Shown piece by piece: positions 54,800 to 64,000 of a stretch of DNA of 64,000 nt; the stretch's first letter is position 1, and every line of letters starts with the position of its first letter. The stretch spans positions 19,544 to 83,543 of the forward strand of contig CAWDMN010000067.1 of the NCBI GenBank assembly GCA_963803155.1, in the 5' to 3' direction. The DNA is from CAWDMN01 sp963803155 (GTDB taxonomy: Bacteria > Acidobacteriota > Terriglobia > Versatilivoradales > Versatilivoraceae). The notes under the pieces were generated by a model. It made no database searches, was not told the DNA's origin, and saw only the letters and a list, made by a program, of their open reading frames with translations. Both the position numbers and the translations under genes were made by a program.

Positions 54800-55189
54800 A
54801 TGACGAAAAGACTATTTCAAATTGACGAAACGGATCCTACCCCGCTCTATGCGCAGCTGGAGCGGGCCATCCGGCTGGCCATGGCCACGGGGCAGCTCAA
54901 GCCCGACATGCAACTGCCGACGGTGCGCCAGATGGCGGTCGATCTGCGCATCAACGCCAATACCGTGGCCAAGGTCTACCTGGAGCTGGAGCGGGCGGGG
55001 ATCGTTGAAACCCGCAGGGGAGTGGGGACTTTCGTCAAAACCTTGCCTCCCCTGGCACTGCGCCGCGGCGACCGGGAGCGGCAACTGCGGGCCCTGGCCG
55101 ACCGTTTCCTGGGGGAAGCGGCCTTGCAAGGATTCAGTTTCGAAGAAATGCTGTCCCACTTGAAGGGACGGCTGAGCAAAGGAGATTGA
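54800..55189 (+). CDS. Second copy of the YtrA-type GntR regulator, intact
   Basis: 129 residues identical to 45695-46084, with the same upstream inverted repeats (about 54733-54747 and 54765-54788). Probably an artefactual duplicate. Confidence 0.85.
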   Translation: MTKRLFQIDETDPTPLYAQLERAIRLAMATGQLKPDMQLPTVRQMAVDLRINANTVAKVYLELERAGIVETRRGVGTFVKTLPPLALRRGDRERQLRALADRFLGEAALQGFSFEEMLSHLKGRLSKGD

Positions 55190-55194
55190 GATTT

Positions 55195-56140
55195 ATGTCA
55201 TTGTTGATTCCCTCCATTGTATCCAAAAAAGGTTTGGCACAGCCCTCCGTGCGAATGAACATTATTGCCTGTTTGATCTTCTTGGCATTCTTTTTGCCAG
55301 GTTTGGCATGGTCCATCCGCCAGGACCAGCCGGCATGGGTCATTGCGGGTGCGATTCTGGGTATCCTCGGTTCGCAATCCCCGAAAATTGCCAAGCAGTG
55401 GGAACGCGCGGTGATTCTCCGCTTGGGCAAATACCAGGGGTTGAGAGGTCCGGGCCTCTTTTGGATCATCCCGTTTATTGAAACAATTTCGGCTTGGGTG
55501 GATCAGCGCACCATTACAACCAGTTTTGCCGCAGAGCAGACCCTGACATCCGATACGGTGCCGGTGAATGTGGACGCAGTGCTGTTTTGGATGGTGTACG
55601 ATCCCGAGAAAGCGGCGCTGGAAGTGCAAGACTACATGCAAGCAGTCAGCTGGGCGGCTCAAACGGCTTTGCGAGACATCATTGGCCGCACCTGTTTGAC
55701 CGATTTGCTGCGAGGTCGGGAGCGCATTGAAGATGAACTGCAAAAGCTGATTGACACTGATCCAATCCCTGGGGGATTACCGTGCAATCGGTGGAAATGC
55801 GGGATGTGGTGATACCGGATGCTCTGCAGGATGCCATGTCGCGAGAAGCCCAGGCGGCGCGGGAAAAACAGGCGCGTGTCATTCTGGGACAGGCGGAACT
55901 GGAAATATCCCATTCCTTCCAAAAAGCCGCCGAGGCATATCAGAACAACCCGACAGCCCTGCATTTGAGAGCGATGAACATGCTCTACGAAGGACTAAAA
56001 GAAAAGGGCGCCCTGATGCTCGTCCCCAGCAGTGCGGTGGAATCCATGGGGATGGGGGCTTGCTGGGCGCCGCGGCCTTGCGTCAACAAGCCCTTGCTGA
56101 AAAGAAAAATGAAGCGCCCGCGGTTCCGGCATCATCCTAG
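55195..56140 (+). pseudogene. Second copy of the slipin gene, frameshifted twice
   Basis: Mirror of 44742-45689. A C is missing in CACTGATCC (left arm CACTCGATCC) near 55758, and a G is missing in the ATGGGGG run near 56054. The frame returns to the expected C-terminus PAVPASS at 56140 after both. Confidence 0.85.
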
Positions 56141-56426
56141 CGGGACTTCATCGCGGCTTATAGGACTAGCGGATGTAGCAAGAAAGATATTGACTCGAAC
56201 CATCAGGACTGGAAGTTCAAGAAAGCTAGCAGCAGCCATGGCGACGAGTCATGGAGTCACGAAGCCTGTGCGGACACGCGGGGAAATTTATGCGCGCAGG
56301 TACGGACTGTAATCTGCATTTGCGGTATGACAAAAAGAGTCTTCCCGCGGCTTTAGCGGAAATACCGGGCACTGGCCAATCATATTTGCGTAAATGAATG
56401 GGGGCACGAGACTTTGCTGGCCGCTT

Positions 56427-56888
56427 TCAGCTTTTCCCCGGCTTGGGTTGATGGAGCAATCGAAACCCGATGCGTTCGTCATATTTGCGAAAACAGTCGG
56501 TCCCCATCAACTCGAACAGCACTCCTTCGAGGATTTGCCAAGCTTTTACGCCGCGCCGCACACATCCCGTCCGGGGAAATCCTTCCCGTCCACAGGCCAT
56601 ATGCATGTGCAGGGAAGGATTTCCACTTTCATCCGGATAGAGCGTTCCCATGCCGGCTGCTTCATGCACTCCTCTTAAAACCAGTTCCATGGGCTGGATG
56701 GGAAAATCCCGATCCCGTTCCGGCCCAACCACGAGTTTGCTGCCATCATCCGCGCCGCCAAGTAAAATGACGGCTGCAGCTCGGATGGAGTGATCTCGGG
56801 CAAATTGCTCAATGGCTTCATGCACTATTTCCCCATCCTCCAACCGGAGAATAAACACTCGCCCCCAGGCAGCTTCCGCAGATCGCAT
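56427..56888 (-). CDS. Second copy of the PPC/DUF296 gene, intact
   Basis: 153 residues, identical to 43994-44455 except Gln2 to Arg and one Ser to Pro (GREGFPRT). Probably an artefactual duplicate. Confidence 0.8.
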   Translation of the reverse strand: MRSAEAAWGRVFILRLEDGEIVHEAIEQFARDHSIRAAAVILLGGADDGSKLVVGPERDRDFPIQPMELVLRGVHEAAGMGTLYPDESGNPSLHMHMACGREGFPRTGCVRRGVKAWQILEGVLFELMGTDCFRKYDERIGFRLLHQPKPGKS

Positions 56889-57283
56889 TCCGGCACCTCC
56901 CGATCAAGAATGGATAATGGTTCCGTCACAGGACCGGAATTGTCAAGTGGAATAATCGCCTTAATTTTCGATTGTCCTCATTAATTTTTCCAGACGAATT
57001 GAAGAGATAGGAAGAAAATCATAGGTCCAGAAAATGAACTCAAAGTGAAACTCCGATTTTTCATCTCTTGCTCATTCTTTCGCGGAATAACTAACGCTTT
57101 TCTCTTTTTTCCCCGATATATTGTGTGAAAGGCTGCTTTTTCGAGTCTGCTTTCCGCTTGCCGCCAAGGTATCATAGGCATTCAAGGCCTGCGGTGGAGG
57201 AAACGAAATAGGCAATGCGGATCCCTGATTTAACCTGAGCCCCTTTCGGATCTGCATACGGTCGAAAAGGTAGGATTATTGGC

Positions 57284-59843
57284 ATGTCTTTGTTGCGAAA
57301 GCCAGCGTTCGCCGTTGTTTATCTGTTGATCGTGCATGCAGTGGTCCTGGGCTGGATAGGAGCCAGACCTCCTGGTCCTATCTTATCTTGCTTAATTCAA
57401 TTGGTGATTGGCGTTTTATGCGTGACGGCTTCGCTGCGGGTTGCCAACCGATCCAATCCTCTTGGAAGGTACTTCTGGTACCTGATGGCCTTTAGTTTTA
57501 TTGCTTGGAGTTTGGCCCAGTCCAGTGATTTCCTTTCTTACTTTTTTTCCATCCGTCCAGCTGCTCTTCAAGTTTTTTCGGACCTCATGTTTGTGTTTTC
57601 CTCGGTCCCCATGGGAATGGCCCTTTTTCTGGACCCTGAGCATGAGTACCACCATTTTGATCGGATCCATCTCCTGGATTTTGCGCAGACACTCCTTTTT
57701 TGGCTGGCGGGCTACCTTTATTTTTCGTACCTTCCCTCTCTTGGTAATACAAAACATATCAATGCCACACTGGACCGGGCATCGGTCTATGACGCGGTTC
57801 TGGTTGGGATCCTACTTTCTGCAGGCTTTCCTCTCGAGATCGAAGGAAGTCCGAGGACTATTTGGGCGTATGCTGATTTTTCTTTTTTTGGGAGGAATGG
57901 CCGATGCCTTCTACACATACACTGGCAATACCTATATCGCCGGGCAATGGTTCGACTTGGTCTGGAGCAGCATCATTTCCATACCTTTTGTGATTGCCGT
58001 CACTTGGACAGTTCCAAAAGAATTAAGATCTGAGTCCAATTTGTCTGTCCACCGTCAGAGCGTGGACCTGCAACAATTTTTTCCCCTCCTTTATCCTTTC
58101 CTTATCCTTTCCATGTCGGCCCAGATTGCCCAGCAGCACGTTACTCTCGCTTCTGTTATTGTGGTGGCGTCCTTTGCCTGCTTTAGCGGGAGGTTCTTTG
58201 TCACTCAATATCGTCTCCGTCGCAGCGAAAAGAGTCTGGGAAAAGCCAAAGAAGCAGCCGAAGCCGCCAATCGGGCCAAAAGTGAATTTCTGGCCAACAT
58301 GAGCCATGAGATTCGGACCCCCATGAATGGGATTCTTGGGATGGCGGAACTGGCGCTCGACACTGAGTTGACCAAGGAGCAAAGGGAATACTTGACGATG
58401 TTAAAGGTCTCGGCGGACAGTCTGCTCCAAATCATCAACGGCATTTTGGATTTTTCGAAAATTGAAGCGGGAAAGTTGGATTTGGAGATTCTGAAATTCG
58501 ATCCTCGTGAGGTGGTGGGAGAGACCCTGAAATTCCTGGCACTTCGGGCCCATAAGAAAGGATTGGAATTAGCCTGCCGAGTGGCCGAGGAAGTGCCTGC
58601 GTCTTTGGAAGGAGATCCCGGCCGTCTTCGACAAATTCTTATCAATCTGGTGGGCAACGCCATCAAGTTTACCGGAGAGGGAGAGATCCTGGTAAACGTG
58701 GATGAGGAGATGCGGACGGAGGAAAAGATTCGGCTTCACTTCAGCATATCTGACACGGGACTGGGAATTCCTTTTGAGAAACAGCAATCGATCTTCGAAG
58801 CTTTCACGCAAGTGGATCGCTCGATTACCCGCAAATTCGGCGGTACGGGGTTGGGTTTGGCCATCTCCTCCCGCTTGGTGGGATTGATGGAAGGCCGTCT
58901 CTGGGTGGAGAGTCTGCCCGGCCAAGGGAGCACCTTTCATTTCACGGCCCTCTTTGGATTCGGAGAGGAGGCTTTGGGGAAAAAACAGGTTAGAGACGTG
59001 GCGGGATTGGATGGCCTGCCCGTTTTGGTGGTGGACGATAATTCCACCAGCCGCCGGATACTGACGGAGATTTTAGTCAATTGGCACATGGCCCCTGAAG
59101 CGGTAGAGTCCGCAAGTTCCGCTCTGTCGATTCTGGAACAGGCGCGCCGGGCGGGAAAGCCTTTCCCCCTCGTTCTTTTGGATCGTCACATGCCAGAGGG
59201 GGACGGGTTTGGACTGGCCCAACAATTGGCGGAAAATCCGGAGCTCGCGGGGCATACGATAATAATGTCGACTTCAGACAGCCAGCTCAACGATGCGGTC
59301 CGCTGCCGTGAACTAAAAGTGGCGGCTCAGCTGGTCAAGCCCGTCACTCCCTCAGAATTGCTCAATGCCATTCTGCGGACGTTGGACAAACAGGCCCTGG
59401 CAACGGCAGAGAGAGACCGGGTGGCCAGGCCTTTTCCGGTTGCCCACCAAAATCTGAAATTGCTGCTGGCGGAAGACAATCGGGTCAATCAGCGACTGGT
59501 GGTTTCCCTGCTGGAAAAACATGGGCACTCGGTGGTAGTTGCCGACAACGGTCATGAAGCCCTTGCGATTCTGGAACAGCCTGGGTATGAAAATTTTGAT
59601 GCCATTCTCATGGATGTGCAGATGCCGGAGATGGACGGATTCCAAACCACCGCGCTTATCAGGGAGAGGGACAAAAAGCAGGGGAAACATACCCCAATTA
59701 TCGCCTTGACTGCCAATGCCATGAGAGGAGATTGCGAACGCTGCCTGGAAGCCGGTATGGATGGCTATGTCGCAAAACCGATCCGCATCAATGATCTCAT
59801 GGAACAGGTTCAGAAACACCTTACCCAAACTACGAAATCCTGA
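57284..59843 (+). pseudogene. Second copy of the hybrid histidine kinase, one frameshift
   Basis: Mirror of 41041-43599. An extra G near 57808 (GTTGGGATCC versus GTTGGATCC) shifts the frame inside the N-terminal membrane region after VYDAVLVG. From there on the frame with HisKA, HATPase and both receiver domains agrees with the left copy. Confidence 0.9.
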
Positions 59844-60227
59844 TTCTGCGTCTTTAGTCTAAATCAGCCGGGAGACCGAGGCCCCCGCCGAGCCGCATTC
59901 TGTCCCGCTCGCACAAAGGCTCGCCGGCGAAGTCCGCCTGTGCAGGAGGCTCGCCCTCCCCTCGGGCCACGATCCTAGAATTACTCTCATACGGCTCTGC
60001 ATTTTCAGCTGCCAATTATTCCCGCTATTCAAGCGGAATCGCACCAAAAAATCCTTCACGAAACTCTCTCAATCTTGCGTGGGATTGTGCTAGCATAAAC
60101 CTCCAGATTCTTTTATTTCTGTAGTTGCCGCTTCAGCACTTCGGCCCAAGCATCTCACCTTTGAATTGAATATAGCTCTGCCAGCACAGCAAAGCGGATT
60201 TGGGCTGGCTCAGGAAGGATTCATGCC

Positions 60228-61517
60228 ATGATGAAAATGAAAAGTGGAATGCAGAATCGCCGCTCATTCCTCAAACAAACCCTGTGCGGGGCTGGAGGGC
60301 TATTGGCCGCCCCCTCCATCATTGCCTCATCGGCCTTGGGAAGAGGTGGCCGGTTGCCAGCGAGTGACCGCATTGTCATGGGAGCCATTGGTTTTGGAGG
60401 CCGGGGAAGTTATGTCGCCGGTGCCTTCATGTGGAATCCGGATGTGCAGATGGTGGCGGTCTGCGATGTCCAGGGAAACCGGCGCGCTGGCGCCAAAGCT
60501 CAGGTAGACGGAAAGTACGGCAACAGCGACTGCAAGGCCTATATAGATTTACGCGAATTGCTCGCTCGGCCTGATATCGATGCCGTGGTCATTGCCACCG
60601 GAGACAATTGGCATTCCATGGCGTCCATTCTGGCTGCGCGGGCCGGGAAGGACATCTATTGCGAAAAACCGTTGAGCGTCAGCATCGCCGAAAGCCGGGT
60701 GGTGGCCGAGACAGTTCGGCGGTTTCCAGAGTGTTCCAATGCGGGATGCAACGGCGAAATATTGGCAACTTCGTGTTTGCAGTGAACCTGGCACGGTCGG
60801 GCAAGCTGGGCAAGCTGCGCGAGCTTCAAGCGGAAAAAGCGAGCGGCCTGGCCAATGTCGTCCAATTTACGCCTCTTCCCGCCGAACCTCAGCCTGCCCG
60901 GGAAGTGATGGATTGGGACATGTGGTCGGGCCCGGCTCCTTGGCGGCCTTATAACTGAAAGATTTACACGCGCGGGTTTTGGAGTGACCAAGGGGATTTC
61001 TCCGGCGCCGCCATCAACGAGTGGGGAAGCCATACCGTGGATTTGTGCCAATGGGCTAACGATGCCGACGCTACTTCCCCCATCGAGTATGAAATCATGA
61101 ACGAGAATTTCGATATTGCCGCGCGCTATGCCAATGGAACTGGGCTGGTCATCCGAACAGGATTGCGCTTTGGGACCTGTCCCGTGCGATTTGAGGGAGA
61201 GGAAGGATGGGTGGAAACCGGTGATTCCGGTGAAATTGAAGTTCACCCGGCCTCCTTGCTTCAGGAAAGAAAATTCCTGGGAGGCTACCCCGCCGACAAT
61301 CATGTTCGCGAATTCCTTGATTGCGTCAAATCGCGCCGTCAGCCCATTGCCACGGCGGATGTGGCTCATCACTCCATTATGGCCTGCCACGTCGCCAACA
61401 TTTGCGCTGCGTTCGGGCCGGCCCGTGAAATGGGATCCGGCCAAAGAAGAGTTTATCGGCGATGAGGAAGCCAAACGTTTGTGTTCCCGTCCTTACCGGC
61501 AGCCCTGGCGTCTGTAG
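60228..61517 (+). pseudogene. Second copy of the Tat-exported Gfo/Idh oxidoreductase, several frameshifts
   Basis: Mirror of 39366-40655. Frame lost near 60725 (RRF then PECSNAGC instead of SRVFQCGM), a stop at TATAACTGA near 60952 where the left arm reads TATAACTCA, and another shift near 61405. Confidence 0.88.
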
Positions 61518-61605
61518 TTCAAACCCGCCGTTCAAATCGCAAGTACATTTGATCTATGGAATTGAAATGAGGGATACATTATGGGTTGTATTACCAGGTA
61601 TACAG

Positions 61606-64000
61606 ATGAATGTTTTTGTGGCTGGCATATTCCTGCTGTTCTTTATGGAATCCCTTCCCGCGGCGGCCGACAAAGAGAATATGAACCGGGAAGCCCGCTA
61701 CATCCAGATTCTCAAGAGTGGCGCCTCGATCCAAGAGAAAGACAAAGCTTGCCGGGAACTCCAGGTCATTGGAACTCCCGCCAGTATCCCGGCATTGGCG
61801 GCTATATTGACCGATCCGGACCTTTCTCATATGGCCCGCTATGCGCTGGAACCGATGCCGTTCCCGCAGGCTGGACAGGCGTTGCGTGAGGCCCTTCCCA
61901 AAACCAAAGCGCTAATTAAGATCGGAATCATCAACTCCCTTGGCTTTCGAGAGGAGAAGGAGTCGGCGCCGGATCTGATCAAATTGCTCAAGGATCCGGA
62001 CGCGGAAATCGTTGGAGCCGCGGCCGCTGCTTTGGGCCGAATCGGCACGGCCGAGGCAGTGCTGGCGCTGGAGCAGTTTCGCAAAACCGCGCCGGGTCCA
62101 ATGCCGGCAATCGCGGCGGCGGCCTCATTGACCGCGGCCGAACGATCCTTGCGCAACAACCGGAAAGACACGGCGCTGAAAATCTATAATGAGTTGCAGA
62201 AAACTCCATGGCCAGTCCCAGTGCGCCAGGGGGCATTCTTGGGCCTTTTTGAAAACCTCGCCCAATGAGGCAGCCGGACGGCTGGCCCGCGCCATCGAGA
62301 GCAACGATCCGGTCTTTATGTTCACGGCCATCGCCTCCATTCCTCAGCTGAGGGATCCCGATGCCGCGCTCCGGTTTGCTTCGATGCTGCCCCGAATATC
62401 CGCGGAAGCCCAAGTGCCGATGATTGGCGCTTTGGCTGATTGTGAATCCAAGAAAGTGCTTCCCGCCCTTTTGACCGCGGTGGAGAGTTCCAATCAAGAG
62501 GTGAAGTTGGCTTCTCTGAGAGCGCTGGGCAAAGCTGGAGATGCTTCCTGTGTGAAGCCGCTCAGCGCCTATTTATCCAAAGCCACTCCCAAAGCGGTAA
62601 AGAAAGAAGCAATGGGCAGCCTGGAACGGCTTCGTGGCGAAGAAATCAATTCGGAACTCCTGGAATATTTGAAGGTTGCTCCGGCAGACTCGCGGACCTC
62701 GATAATTGATATATTGGTAACGCGAAGAGCAACGGACGCAGTGGATGCCTTGTTCCAGAAGCGCGGGGGAGCGATCCCCTGGTTCGGACGGAGGCTTACA
62801 AGGCGCTCGGGAGTTTGGGGACCGCGGATCAACTTCCGGCAGTCCTCGATCTCTTACCAGTTTGAAAGGCGAGGAGGGGAGGACGGAGGTGGAATTAGCG
62901 GCCGTTCGGCTGGCTCGAAAGAGATCGCCGCCAGGCACCCAAGCCGATGCGGTGTTAAACACGCTGAATGGGGCTCGGGAAACAACGGTGCAGAGTTCCC
63001 TGTTGCGAGTGTTGCGTGGCATTGCCGACTGGAAATCGCTGGAGGCTCTGCGGGCGCCTGGGCTCGAAAACGGCTGAGATTAAGGAGACCGCGCTAAATG
63101 CTCGTATCGACTGGCCGGATGCCCCCGCGATCACCTGTTGTTGGGCGAATGGCGCTTGGCGGCGAGTCCGGCGAAAAAAGCATCGATTTCACGCGGTTGT
63201 GTAAAGATGCTGCGGCGGGGAAATGGTCTTACCTCTAAAATCCTGGCCCGATATCAGGCCCTGCACGAGCGGGCTCAGAGTCCCGAAGACAAAAAGTACA
63301 TTCTTGCGGGACTAGCCGAAGTGGCGGATGCTGGCGCTCTTGCCTTGGTGGGGCCTTATTTGAGCGATCCGCAGGTCAAGCCGGGAGGCTCAGTTGTCCA
63401 TGATGAAAATCTCGCACAGTGTGATGAGGCTCTGCCCCATCAGCCGCCAGGGAAGCCGCCCATAGGCTTTGGGGGTAAACCCAAAACTATGAAGTGCGGC
63501 AACAGGCGGCCGAATCGATTCGCATTGTTGCAGCAAGTACTCGGGACTGCCGCATGTCTTGGCAAGTGGCCGGTCCCGATTCCCGAAAAACGGGTGGCGA
63601 GGGATTGCGATTATTCGAGGTAGTGTTTCCGCCCGAAAAAAACGATTCGAGTGTGCAATGGCAGGAATTGCCATTCAGCGGAGGCAGCAGAGATCCATGG
63701 ATGCTTGACCTGGCCAATCATTTAGGCGAAGCCCAGTAACCTTGCGTGTGGCTTATGTTGTACCTCCGGTTTTGCAGTGAAACGCCGCGGACGACGTGAT
63801 CCTGGAAATCGGAACCGATGATCCAGTAAAGATTTGGGCCGAACCAGGATAATTGTCCATTTGCACAACGTCCCGGGTCACTCCGCCTTCGTGGAAAAAA
63901 AAATCGGACAAGCGTTGCCCTGAAACAGGGCTGGAATCTGTTGATGCTGAAGATTGTGCAAACTGGAGGGCCCTGGAAGTTCAGTGTGAAATTGCACAAA
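61606..64000 (+). pseudogene. Second copy of the HEAT/DUF1080 gene, heavily frameshifted and cut by the window edge
   Basis: Mirror of 39278-36904. It begins correctly (MNVFVAGIFLLFFMESLP) and, unlike the left arm, is in frame through GASIQEKDKACREL. It then loses the frame near 62250, 62760, 62850, 63055 and repeatedly after 63200. At 63720-63900 about one base in ten differs from the left arm. Confidence 0.9.

Larger units (their letters stand above)
50521..64000. repeat. Right arm of the giant inverted repeat, low-accuracy copy, continuing past the window
   Basis: Reverse complement of 36904-50384. Differences are mainly single-base gains or losses, many in homopolymers: GGGGG versus GGGGGG near 53726 and 56054, GAAGG versus GAAAGG near 52180, an extra G near 57808, a lost C near 55760. 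They rise sharply beyond 62 kb, where several indels and substitutions occur per hundred bases. Substitutions also occur. Confidence 0.95.

Noticed and set aside
36904..64000. Biological explanations for the giant palindrome (linear-replicon telomere, recent inverted amplification)
   Set aside because: The one-sided and rising indel density, with frameshifts in most right-arm genes but almost none in left-arm genes, fits a read or assembly artefact better; not strictly excluded without reads.

Overview
The window looks like a chromosomal segment of an uncultured member of the Acidobacteriota. The evidence is: two tandem ADOP-type permeases (Acidobacterial duplicated orphan permease: FtsX/MacB core with no ABC ATPase beside them), an Oar-like TonB-dependent receptor with a CarboxypepD_reg/CnaB-like N-terminus, many secreted or Tat-exported sugar-metabolism enzymes (Gfo/Idh/MocA, DUF1080, TIM-barrel isomerases), a moderate GC content, and abundant dispersed palindromic repeats. 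Phylum is an inference; there is no rRNA and no tRNA was recognised.

Layout. 1-2.7 kb: a partial TonB-dependent receptor (minus strand) behind a translationally coupled 29-residue leader, divergent from a LacI-type regulator. 2.8-7.2 kb: aspartyl protease, parallel beta-helix protein and a Tat-exported Gfo/Idh oxidoreductase. 7.4-14 kb: a LolA-like lipoprotein-type protein and two ADOP permeases, each behind a GG-N10-GC (sigma-54 type) promoter and an upstream TGTTCG..CGAACA-like palindrome. 14.5-18.6 kb: a VOC-methyltransferase fusion, an SGNH hydrolase and a C45-type hydrolase, separated by multi-hairpin repeats. 18.8-23.9 kb: accessory island with an IS3-family element, an AlbA_2/HATPase protein, and an inverted pair of structured repeats. 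23.9-27.3 kb: SUMF1-fold protein lacking the catalytic cysteines, cupin, membrane protein. 27.3-40.7 kb: minus-strand sugar-catabolism cluster (amidohydrolase, GH140-like hydrolase, two TIM-barrel isomerases/epimerases, two Gfo/Idh oxidoreductases, a class-I mannose-6-phosphate-isomerase-like cupin, and a HEAT-repeat/DUF1080 3-keto-glycoside-hydrolase-like protein). This gene set matches the logic of the periplasmic 3-keto-glycoside route: oxidise, cleave, isomerise. 41-50.4 kb: hybrid histidine kinase, PPC/DUF296 protein, YtrA-like GntR regulator with an SPFH/slipin protein, MGMT, YtcJ-like amidohydrolase and a GNAT acetyltransferase.

From about 50.45 kb the sequence turns round and repeats itself in reverse complement to the end of the window (left arm about 36.9-50.4 kb, right arm about 50.5-64 kb, at least 13.4 kb each, spacer about 0.1 kb). 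The right arm carries frameshifts, mostly single-base indels in homopolymers, and these become dense towards 64 kb. I read this as most likely a foldback chimera of long reads at a poorly covered contig end. A real giant palindrome is less likely. Genes in the right arm should not be counted as additional genes without read-level proof.

The most novel biology is probably the family of multi-hairpin repeats at 15.9, 18.8 and (diverged) 34.5 kb. Their stems keep the same length and position while the stem sequences change completely by compensatory substitution.
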